The notes under the pieces are model-generated. The model worked only from the letters and a program-made list of their open reading frames with translations. It was not told the origin of the DNA and searched no databases. Shown here piece by piece: positions 22,862 to 29,063 of a stretch of 29,063 nt of DNA. Within the stretch, counting starts at the first letter, position 1. Every line of letters begins with the position of its first letter. This DNA comes from a virus. Position numbers and translations under genes: made by a program. The DNA is taken from positions 1 to 29,063 of the IMG/VR virus record IMGVR_UViG_3300033149_000051; one strand, 5' to 3'.

Positions 22862-25279
22862 TTAACGAGGTTCAAACTGTTCTAGTCCAAATCCTCCAAG
22901 CGCGTCATTACCAGCTGACTCAAAGTTTTTTGGTAATTCGTCATTTTGTCTTTGCGAAATCATTTCAGACTGTTGAGTGCCTATAATTCTAGCACGTTTA
23001 TCTTTACGGTCTTCTATTTCTTTTTCACGAGTAGATTCAGCATCTACTTTAGCTTTCGCTAATTGTAAGTTATAACCAAACTCTTGCTCCATTAACATTT
23101 GTTTTATTTGAGCTTCTCGTTCTAATTTTTGTATTTCAAATTGTGACTTACCTTGTTCTAATTGTAGTTTGCTTTCAGTAAGAGCTTGTTGTTTCTGTAC
23201 TTCAGCTAAAGCTGCTTGTTCAGAAGCTTGTGCGTTTGCTTGAGCTTGAGCTTGTATATTTTGTTGCTGAGCTGCAGCGGCAGCTTCAGCACGTTGCTTT
23301 TGTTTTTGTTTGAGGTATTGGTTTGCTAGCTTTATATTTTTAATCTGCCTAATGTCAATAGCATCTTCTAAACCTATTTGACCACCTTGTAAAGCAACTT
23401 GTATATTCTGTTCTAATCTCTGTTGCTCTTCTTCTTCTGGTTCTAGCTCTAAGAAAATACCAAATTCATGCATGTTTAATTTTTCTATCTCTTGTAAAGA
23501 ACCTACATTATATTGATTGATAGAACTTATTAAAGCGTTTTTAGTAAGCGGAAAGCTTAACATATCAGCAGCGCGTAAGCTTATATTTTCTGCAGCTCTA
23601 ATTGTTAAATACATAAGAGACTGTAATATATGCTTGGTAGCTGTATTTGATGCTGCTGCAGCTAATTTTTGTAAACCTACTAACGAGTCTTTGCTAGGTT
23701 GACTTCCGTCTCTAGCCTCGTTTAATCCTGTCACGTCGCGTATCATTTGTAAATAATATTGATACGTTTGCACTAGTGCACCTATTTTAGCTTGACCATT
23801 TGATGTTTGTAACTCTTGAATAGGTACTTTACCAGGATTTAAATCACCATCTATTGTTTTAGATCTTCCTACAATACTACCAGTTTGAAAGTACATGTTC
23901 AAAGCTTCTTGAGGATTATAATTTGTACCATTTCCTAAATCAACTTCTGATAACCCATCAACGTCTACAAATACTCCATCTGGCACCATCCTAGCTAGAA
24001 CCTGTTGTATCTTTAAATGGGTAAGTTGTATCATGTCAGCAAAACCAATACACTTACTTACAACACTTTCTATTCTGCCTTTATACATCCGTGGAGCAGA
24101 TATAGCATAATTCATTTCTACTTTAGTTTGATCGCTGTAAGGCCTTGTCATATTATCAGCAAGTTGCCACTTAAGCATTTTTTCTTGACCTAATATTTTG
24201 GCTCCACTATATAAAACCTCTATTGCTCTATGTACTCTTTCAAAGTTATTGTTTTCAGGTGGATTAAAATCACCTGGTTTTTCTAAAGCTTTTTCTAAAC
24301 CTTGATCTGTTTGTTTAATTTTAAATACTTGATTATTATACGTTTTGTATTCAAAATATAAAACTTGTATGTTGTTGTAGTTATCATCTTGACCCCAATA
24401 ATTTCTAGTGTAATTAGAATCGCCAGGATATTTTTGTATTTCTTCTAGCTCAGAGTCAGTTAAATACGGAAATTGTTTTTTAACTTCTTCTAAGCTTACA
24501 CTTTTAACTTCTCCAACATAATACACGTCTTCAAAGTTAGGGTCTTCTGTGTAAGAATAAACTAAATTAGCTGGATCTACATAATCTACAGTTACTCCGT
24601 TAGCTAAATTAAAATCTGTTTTAACGCAGCTTATACCTATAGTAACTAAATCATAAGCTAATCTTTTCTTTATTTCATCGTACTTATTGTAGTTAAATAC
24701 ATTTTCAATTAATTCTTCTTCAGCTATTTCTATAGACTGCTTGTAGCTTAATTGCATGTATAACTCTAGCTCTTCTTCGTTTTGAGGCAGAGCATCTGGA
24801 TTTACACTTGAATAAAAATTTTGACCCGTAGCTTTATTTAAACTTTCTATTTGTTCTCGACTCTGCATGTCTCTTATAGCGTCGAAAACATATCTAGTTC
24901 TTTGCTTTAAAGCAAATGGATCACTAGCGAAAGATTTTATTTCATAACCTTTATCTGTCATGCCATTTACTACAATATCTACAAATTTAGATAATACAGC
25001 AACTGGTTTCCAGTCTAAGTTTAAATAAGACAAATCACCATTTATTGATAATTCATCTTTATATTTAGCTACAGACTGTTCTCCTCTCGCATAAAGCCTT
25101 AATCTATGAAAATCTTGCCAGTTATTACCAAAACGACCACCAGCACCTAAGCCACGATCACCTCTAAACCATTCGTTTTCAATAGCTCTACCTACTTGGA
25201 AACCATAATCCAAAGTATTCTTTTCTGCGTCTGGTACCACCTGACTGGGAAAGGAACTATTTACATTAGTATAAACCAT
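22862..25279 (-). CDS. Portal protein (805 aa)
   Basis: The gene lies 3 bases after the terminase and before scaffold and capsid. Its length and layout fit the long portal proteins of crAss-like podoviruses. The N-terminal part has ENEWFRGDRGLGAGGRFGNN and a helix-rich wing; VTGLNEARDGSQPSKDSLVG (about 513-532) is a typical portal-core motif, followed by LQKLAAAASNTATKHILQSL. Residues about 650-760 form a long Gln/Ala/Glu coiled coil (AEAAAAAQQQNIQAQAQANA), which suits the portal's barrel or tail-side helices. The C-terminus is GFGLEQFEPR. The portal forms the ring through which the terminase drives DNA and to which the neck proteins attach. No signal or enzyme motif is seen. The ATG at 25279 has the leader AAAAATAATATAATAA. 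Confidence 0.88.
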   Translation of the reverse strand: MVYTNVNSSFPSQVVPDAEKNTLDYGFQVGRAIENEWFRGDRGLGAGGRFGNNWQDFHRLRLYARGEQSVAKYKDELSINGDLSYLNLDWKPVAVLSKFVDIVVNGMTDKGYEIKSFASDPFALKQRTRYVFDAIRDMQSREQIESLNKATGQNFYSSVNPDALPQNEEELELYMQLSYKQSIEIAEEELIENVFNYNKYDEIKKRLAYDLVTIGISCVKTDFNLANGVTVDYVDPANLVYSYTEDPNFEDVYYVGEVKSVSLEEVKKQFPYLTDSELEEIQKYPGDSNYTRNYWGQDDNYNNIQVLYFEYKTYNNQVFKIKQTDQGLEKALEKPGDFNPPENNNFERVHRAIEVLYSGAKILGQEKMLKWQLADNMTRPYSDQTKVEMNYAISAPRMYKGRIESVVSKCIGFADMIQLTHLKIQQVLARMVPDGVFVDVDGLSEVDLGNGTNYNPQEALNMYFQTGSIVGRSKTIDGDLNPGKVPIQELQTSNGQAKIGALVQTYQYYLQMIRDVTGLNEARDGSQPSKDSLVGLQKLAAAASNTATKHILQSLMYLTIRAAENISLRAADMLSFPLTKNALISSINQYNVGSLQEIEKLNMHEFGIFLELEPEEEEQQRLEQNIQVALQGGQIGLEDAIDIRQIKNIKLANQYLKQKQKQRAEAAAAAQQQNIQAQAQANAQASEQAALAEVQKQQALTESKLQLEQGKSQFEIQKLEREAQIKQMLMEQEFGYNLQLAKAKVDAESTREKEIEDRKDKRARIIGTQQSEMISQRQNDELPKNFESAGNDALGGFGLEQFEPR

Positions 25280-25282
25280 TTA

Positions 25283-27505
25283 TTATATTATTTTTGAAAT
25301 GTAACCTGTGTTATCGTATCTTTTAAATGATATGTTAACTGGATCTCGTTGTTGTATGTTTACTGGTGTATATTTATTTTTATTACAAGCCATTATAGCT
25401 AAGCCAGAACTAATTGTTGCGTCAAATTTTGTTCTATTGTTTATATTAAATTTGGCCCAATCTTCTAAAGTTCTTTGAAAATACATGTCACCATAACCAT
25501 TTTCATTTAAGCCCACATAATTTTCTATATACGATTCTATAGCAGCGGCGTGAGCTTGCTTAATATCTTCGCTTGAGTTAGGTATACCACCTATTTCTCT
25601 TTCTGCAACCGAAAGTTTATTGTATAATTTATCAGGTCTATTTATAGAGAACTTTCTATAACCTCTACGCTTTAAGTAATACAGTAATCTTGGTTTGTTG
25701 TTCTCTGCTAATATAGGCATACCATAAAAATGTAATGCCATTAAAACATCTTCAAAGAATATTTCAGCCGTTGGAGGTCTTGATATATATTCTAAAAAGA
25801 ACATATTAAATGGAGCTTGCTCCATGCTGAACTTTGTTAAACCGTGTAAAGATCCTTTTGATCCACGCTTGTCTACCGTACCAGATATATCGTAACTATC
25901 ACAACCAAAAGCGCCTACGTGATCATTTCCAGGAAACTTCACTCCATTTTTTATTATCACACGATTTTGTAGATTTATAGATGGAATCCATGAAACTAAA
26001 AATCTACCGTTATTGTCAGGTACAAAATTTACACTTGTATCTTTTATACCACCAGCCCACTGAAAGTTACCTTGAGTGACTGTTGTTTTGTTTTTCATAT
26101 CTTCATTGTGATCTATCTGTTCATAAATCTTAGTTAGATTAAATAAAGATAATTTTGCTTCGTCTCTAAATGCGTGTTTTTCTGTTCGAGGAAACTGACG
26201 ATAGTATTCATTTAAACTGTCCTGATCATTTCTAAGACCATCAACTTCATTTTCCCAATGTTCTATAACACCTGTAGTAATTAAATCGCCTTGCGCATCT
26301 TTAACCGCGTCTTTTGGTGAGTCGAATACAGGTACGCCATAAGAATCAATGAATCCTTCGTAGTTCCATTCCATAGGTATGAACAAACTATATAATCCCG
26401 AGCTAGTCTGTCCATTGCGGTTTCTTTGTGTGACGTCTGACGCATAGTATAATTTTTTAAAGTTATCACCACCTTTGTCTAAAGAGTTACTTGTAGAACC
26501 CATCATACATTTACCAACAATTTTACTACCTAGTCTCATTGTTGTTTTAGTAACACGCCAGTTGTTTAAAATGTTATCAGGACGCTCCCACTTACCTGAT
26601 TCATCATGGGCAAGAAGCTTGAGCTTTTCACCATCATATGAGTTGTCACCCGTGTTTTTCCAATCGATCGTGGTGTCAAGACCTTCAATTTCTTCAGGCG
26701 TTTCACCTTGATCAAGTTTACGCCTTGTAAGTTTAGAAGCTGGTACTCTGTATGCGAGCTCTGTTTTTGGCCTGTCCATACCGTCTTGTATTGGTTTAAA
26801 AAAGAACGGGTAGTTGACAGACATAGGTACGACTTTGTCGGTAAACATTTTCTTAGCATCAGCTCCTGATTTTGAAAGTATGCCAAACCTTGAGTCTGAA
26901 GATATTGTTGCTTGATGTACAAGTTCTGACGATGCCATAAAGGAGAAACCAGAGCGTCTGTTTTTAAGATAGCACATTCCATAACATCTTTGATCTGCTT
27001 TACAGGCTTCCCAGAATATAAAGAAAATTCTATTTGATTCTCTATAATCTGCGGCGCCAACGTCAATTTTAGACCACTGCAAGAACATGTAATGAGAGCC
27101 AGTAATATAAGTAGATAAACCTTTGTTTTTAAACCAAAAACCTTCTTCTCTTCTTTTGAACTCTTCATCAATATAATCATACCATTCTTCCTTAAAGTTA
27201 ACTGGATATCTTTCCCAGTCAAATACGCTTTTAATTTTAGACAGTTTTTTTGGGTATTCTGTTTTTACCCAACGCTGATCTTCTGTTTCTTTAGATACAG
27301 CGTAAACGTTTTCAGGAATAGCTGGTAAAGCTATTTTAAGGTTTTGTATTTCAACCACCTCACCTATAGTACCATCTTTACTTATAACTACAACGTCGTT
27401 TTCAACGTCGTAACCATACTCCCACTTTTTATACCTATTGTTTCTTTTTAATAACTTAGGTTTAATGTGGTCTTTTATTGTTTTTATTAAAGACTGCTCG
27501 TACAT
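25283..27505 (-). CDS. terL: Terminase large subunit (740 aa)
   Basis: This is the DNA-packaging motor ATPase and nuclease. ATPase signs: a deviant Walker A-like LKNRRSGFSF (180-189), a Walker B KLKLLAHDES with D301/E302, and a coupling motif CMMGSTSN (333-340). PRTEKHAFRDEA (439-450) is the usual linker. Nuclease (RNase H-like) signs: FGCDSYDI with D536, and DWAKFNINNRTKFDATISSG with a terminal catalytic D at 695; an intermediate acidic position probably lies in AEIFFEDVLMAL (580-591). The 'RRSGFS' Walker A variant without the GKS triad recalls crAss-like and related Bacteroidota phage terminases. The ATG shares a base with the upstream stop (TAATG), so it is coupled to the small protein that may be the small terminase. 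Full length. Confidence 0.96.
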   Translation of the reverse strand: MYEQSLIKTIKDHIKPKLLKRNNRYKKWEYGYDVENDVVVISKDGTIGEVVEIQNLKIALPAIPENVYAVSKETEDQRWVKTEYPKKLSKIKSVFDWERYPVNFKEEWYDYIDEEFKRREEGFWFKNKGLSTYITGSHYMFLQWSKIDVGAADYRESNRIFFIFWEACKADQRCYGMCYLKNRRSGFSFMASSELVHQATISSDSRFGILSKSGADAKKMFTDKVVPMSVNYPFFFKPIQDGMDRPKTELAYRVPASKLTRRKLDQGETPEEIEGLDTTIDWKNTGDNSYDGEKLKLLAHDESGKWERPDNILNNWRVTKTTMRLGSKIVGKCMMGSTSNSLDKGGDNFKKLYYASDVTQRNRNGQTSSGLYSLFIPMEWNYEGFIDSYGVPVFDSPKDAVKDAQGDLITTGVIEHWENEVDGLRNDQDSLNEYYRQFPRTEKHAFRDEAKLSLFNLTKIYEQIDHNEDMKNKTTVTQGNFQWAGGIKDTSVNFVPDNNGRFLVSWIPSINLQNRVIIKNGVKFPGNDHVGAFGCDSYDISGTVDKRGSKGSLHGLTKFSMEQAPFNMFFLEYISRPPTAEIFFEDVLMALHFYGMPILAENNKPRLLYYLKRRGYRKFSINRPDKLYNKLSVAEREIGGIPNSSEDIKQAHAAAIESYIENYVGLNENGYGDMYFQRTLEDWAKFNINNRTKFDATISSGLAIMACNKNKYTPVNIQQRDPVNISFKRYDNTGYISKII

Positions 27506-27780
27506 TATCTTGATCTACCTTCAGCAAAACCTTTAAAACTTTTTTCTTTGGTTTCTCCAGTTTTATCTTCAAGCATTGTTTTTTCTTCCTCTATTCTAGC
27601 TAGTATTTCAAACGCGTCGAATATAGCAAGCTTTTTTGTTGCGGCTGCGTTTTTAAGTCTATCTGCAGAAACATCATCTTCTGTGTTGGTGATTATCTTT
27701 TCTTCAGCAACCTTAATTAACTCTTTAACTGCTTTCTGCCCAGCTTGGATTATATTCTTCCTCGTTTCCTTTGAACTCAT
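27505..27780 (-). CDS. Small helical protein, possible small terminase (91 aa)
   Basis: The start at 27780 lies within the last 56 bases of the GroES-like gene, and the stop shares TAATG with the terminase start. The protein is helical: QAGQKAVKELIKVAEEKI, then SADRLKNAAATKKLAIFDAF and EILARIEEEKTMLEDK. It has the size, helical content and position of a small terminase subunit (DNA recognition), directly before the large subunit. However, no helix-turn-helix is clear, so this is inference. An alternative is a packaging accessory protein. Confidence 0.5.
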   Translation of the reverse strand: MSSKETRKNIIQAGQKAVKELIKVAEEKIITNTEDDVSADRLKNAAATKKLAIFDAFEILARIEEEKTMLEDKTGETKEKSFKGFAEGRSR

Positions 27781-28330
27781 ATTTAACTAAAATATCATTT
27801 GATTGCATACAATATAGTCTTTGTTTATCTATAATAAACTCAAACTCCCTGTTAGATTTAAAACCAACTAAATCACCTTCATGTATACCAAGTGACTCTA
27901 GTGTTTTATTACCTATTTTTACTATACCTTTGTTTTTTTGTTCTGGTTCTTTAGACCACGTATCATTATTTTTTATAGGCATAATAAAACAATGGTTACG
28001 AACTGGCAACCATTTTACCATACGTTTATAAAGATATATTTGATCGTATTGACAAAGATATTTATTGTCATTAAAAGTTTTACTACTATCAACTTCTTTA
28101 CCTTGATGGTTATAATATCTTCTAAATACATTATGGTGTATAATAACCTTATCACCCTCCTGTATTGGCGTATCAAAAGCTGTTGGCACTGTAAGCACAA
28201 TAGCTGTTCTGTTTATTAACTTAAAGTTTTCTATACTAGAATTAACTATAAGTTTATCGCCATTTATATCAACCTCATTGTTATACCTTTTACCTTCTGG
28301 TACAACTATAAAATCAAAAACACTTCTCAT
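27725..28330 (-). CDS. Protein with two GroES-like halves, probable phage co-chaperonin (201 aa)
   Basis: The first half has FIVVPEGKRYNNEVDINGDK, RTAIVLTVPTAFD and IQEGDKVIIHHNVFRRYY (56-73), with YDQIYLYKR. The second half repeats the plan: CFIMPIKNNDTW, GIVKIGNKTLESLGIHEGDL, VGFKSNREFEFIIDKQRLY and a C-terminal SNDILVKYE (177-185), which resembles the end of GroES ('EDILAIV'). GroES-like folds begin with an N-terminal strand, have a 'G-D-x-V' turn and end with this 'DIL' strand, and both halves show these. Phages such as T4 (gp31) carry co-chaperonins for capsid folding. With about 200 residues it would be two domains in one chain, whereas GroES is about 97. I see no clear mobile loop. The start shares TAATG with the upstream gene. 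Confidence 0.62.
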   Translation of the reverse strand: MRSVFDFIVVPEGKRYNNEVDINGDKLIVNSSIENFKLINRTAIVLTVPTAFDTPIQEGDKVIIHHNVFRRYYNHQGKEVDSSKTFNDNKYLCQYDQIYLYKRMVKWLPVRNHCFIMPIKNNDTWSKEPEQKNKGIVKIGNKTLESLGIHEGDLVGFKSNREFEFIIDKQRLYCMQSNDILVKYEFKGNEEEYNPSWAESS

Positions 28331-28557
28331 TAATATTCTAAATCATATTCAACAGATATAGCCATGTTAGAATTAAATTTCTTCCATGGCAATACCTCAT
28401 TGTTTTTCTTTATGAATATGTTATAAGAAGCGTCTTCATCTTCAAACAGAATATGCGATATCTCATGACCACCGTAGACCTGTTGACCTAAAGCGTAGTG
28501 CATAGCATCATTCTTATAATCAGAACCAATACTGATTTTTCTTATAACAGTACTCAT
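28330..28557 (-). CDS. Small phage protein of unknown function (75 aa)
   Basis: The protein reads MSTVIRKISIGSDYKNDAMH then YALGQQVYGGHEISHILFED, with NIFIKKNNEVLPWKKFNSNM and an acidic end VEYDLEY. I associate the 'IRK.I.IG.DYK.AMHY..GQ.V' pattern with marine phage genomes near head genes. No catalytic residues stand out. Predicted beta-rich, soluble. It is coupled to both neighbours by shared TAATG starts, so it is expressed with the GroES-like and packaging genes. No function can be stated. Confidence 0.65.
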   Translation of the reverse strand: MSTVIRKISIGSDYKNDAMHYALGQQVYGGHEISHILFEDEDASYNIFIKKNNEVLPWKKFNSNMAISVEYDLEY

Positions 28558-28820
28558 TAGTCCTCTGATTTAACAACACTTAAATCTGATTCGTCTTCGA
28601 TTTCTGTGTAAGTACCTGTTTCTAAATCAATATTAATAGATCCATATTTTTCTTCTAATTGCTTTTTAGTATCTTCAATAACTTCATTGATACCAGCGAT
28701 TTTATGTAGCAACGCGTGTTTGTTTGCTTCTAGTTGACCTATTTGATTTACTACTTGACCTAACTCTGTTTGTTGATCTTTAATTTGTTTAAGCTCTTCA
28801 GCTGTAATTGATTTTGACAT
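28557..28820 (-). CDS. Coiled-coil protein (87 aa)
   Basis: Heptad-like helices run from about residue 6 to 62 (EELKQIKDQQTELGQVVNQI, GQLEANKHALLHKIAGINEV, IEDTKKQLEEKYG), then an acidic tail (ETGTYTEIEDESDL). It looks like a short dimeric coiled-coil protein; small proteins like this near holin and packaging genes are common in marine phages, with unknown role. The start at 28820 has the leader ATCAAATTAA. The stop shares TAATG with the 75-aa gene. Soluble, no signal peptide. Confidence 0.65.
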   Translation of the reverse strand: MSKSITAEELKQIKDQQTELGQVVNQIGQLEANKHALLHKIAGINEVIEDTKKQLEEKYGSINIDLETGTYTEIEDESDLSVVKSED

Positions 28821-28834
28821 TTAATTTGATTTTA

Positions 28835-29050
28835 TTATTGTTTACTTTTTTTTGACTTTTCCCAAGTACGACCTACAAAATAAGCGCCGTATACTGTAAT
28901 TAATAATGACTGAAATATTGGGATATACTCTTCAGCCACTTTAAACCCGCCAATGTTACCATCGAAAAATGCTAATGCCGTAAATATAACAGTAAGATAT
29001 ATTAACACTAGCGGGCGGATATTTTTTGATAAAAATGAATCTGATTGCAT
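28835..29050 (-). CDS. Holin-like membrane protein (71 aa)
   Basis: Two hydrophobic segments are seen: RPLVLIYLTVIFTALAFF (12-29) and IPIFQSLLITVYGAYFVG (43-60), then a basic tail RTWEKSKKSKQ. The 'RPL....GAYF.GR..EK' pattern matches the phage 3-TM holin-type family (gene-transfer-agent holin-like), although only two clear segments are present. A holin would form the membrane lesion that starts lysis. The ATG at 29050 follows a possible upstream stop (TGA at 29053-29055), so a preceding gene probably ends at the edge of the window. No endolysin gene is found in the window. Confidence 0.6.
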   Translation of the reverse strand: MQSDSFLSKNIRPLVLIYLTVIFTALAFFDGNIGGFKVAEEYIPIFQSLLITVYGAYFVGRTWEKSKKSKQ

Positions 29051-29063
29051 ATCAAGTTTCCAG

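Noticed and set aside
26566-27222. Minus-strand open frame of 218 codons inside the terminase gene
   Set aside because: It overlaps the terminase ATPase in another frame and its translation lacks any domain pattern.
1-29063. tRNA genes, CRISPR arrays, integrase, transposase or retroelement
   Set aside because: None seen on reading both strands; gene density is high and all gaps are under about 90 bases apart from the frame-broken 6016-6167 stretch, which is coding in the -1 frame.

Overview
The window is about 29 kb of AT-rich DNA in which every credible gene lies on the minus strand. It is the virion-morphogenesis half of a tailed phage of podovirus type; no plus-strand gene, tRNA, CRISPR array, integrase or transposase is supported. 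Gene starts are preceded by A/T-rich leaders such as AATTAAATG rather than a Shine-Dalgarno sequence. With the crAss-like look of the terminase, portal and neck genes, this suggests a phage of a Bacteroidota (perhaps marine flavobacterial) host. That host call is inference; the phage identity is well supported.

Transcription runs from high to low coordinates. (1) 29050-27505: a holin-like membrane protein, a coiled-coil protein, a 75-aa conserved-looking protein, a protein with two GroES-like halves and a small helical protein in the small-terminase position, packed with TAATG stop/start overlaps. (2) 27505-20127: large terminase, portal, scaffold-like protein and major capsid protein, closed by a hairpin terminator. 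(3) 20039-18428: an unassigned 256-aa gene, a second hairpin, and a 260-aa neck/ring protein. (4) 18424-11439: a second neck/ring protein (490 aa) and two tail nozzle/muzzle-like proteins (1349 and about 484 aa), the first carrying cadherin/Ig-like modules. (5) 11433-8704: a GNAT-like protein, then a 240-aa and a 529-aa protein in the positions of T7 internal core proteins gp14 and gp15. (6) 8693-289: a giant virion protein gene in the position of T7 gp16. (7) 283-1: a small one-membrane-segment protein and the start of a Cys-containing peptide that leaves the window.

The most interesting region is 289-8693. It is displayed as four open frames (841, 1369, 357 and 201 aa), but the last three lack credible starts and join end to end. 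One break is an exact 34-bp tandem duplication (838-906). The other two are each repaired by one added base. The restored gene would encode about 2,790 aa: an N-terminal helix, hydrophobic segments, a HEIGH zincin motif, a possible sigma-70 region-2-like helical domain, a complete set of HAD phosphatase motifs, and a basic C-terminus. This looks like an ejected multi-enzyme (polyvalent) virion protein. Whether the breaks are sequencing/assembly errors, mutations or expressed frameshifts cannot be decided from the sequence alone.

Working together, the terminase packages DNA through the portal into a capsid built on the scaffold, the ring proteins and nozzle close the neck and tail, and the internal proteins are likely ejected with the DNA. 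The GroES-like protein may assist capsid folding through the host chaperonin.
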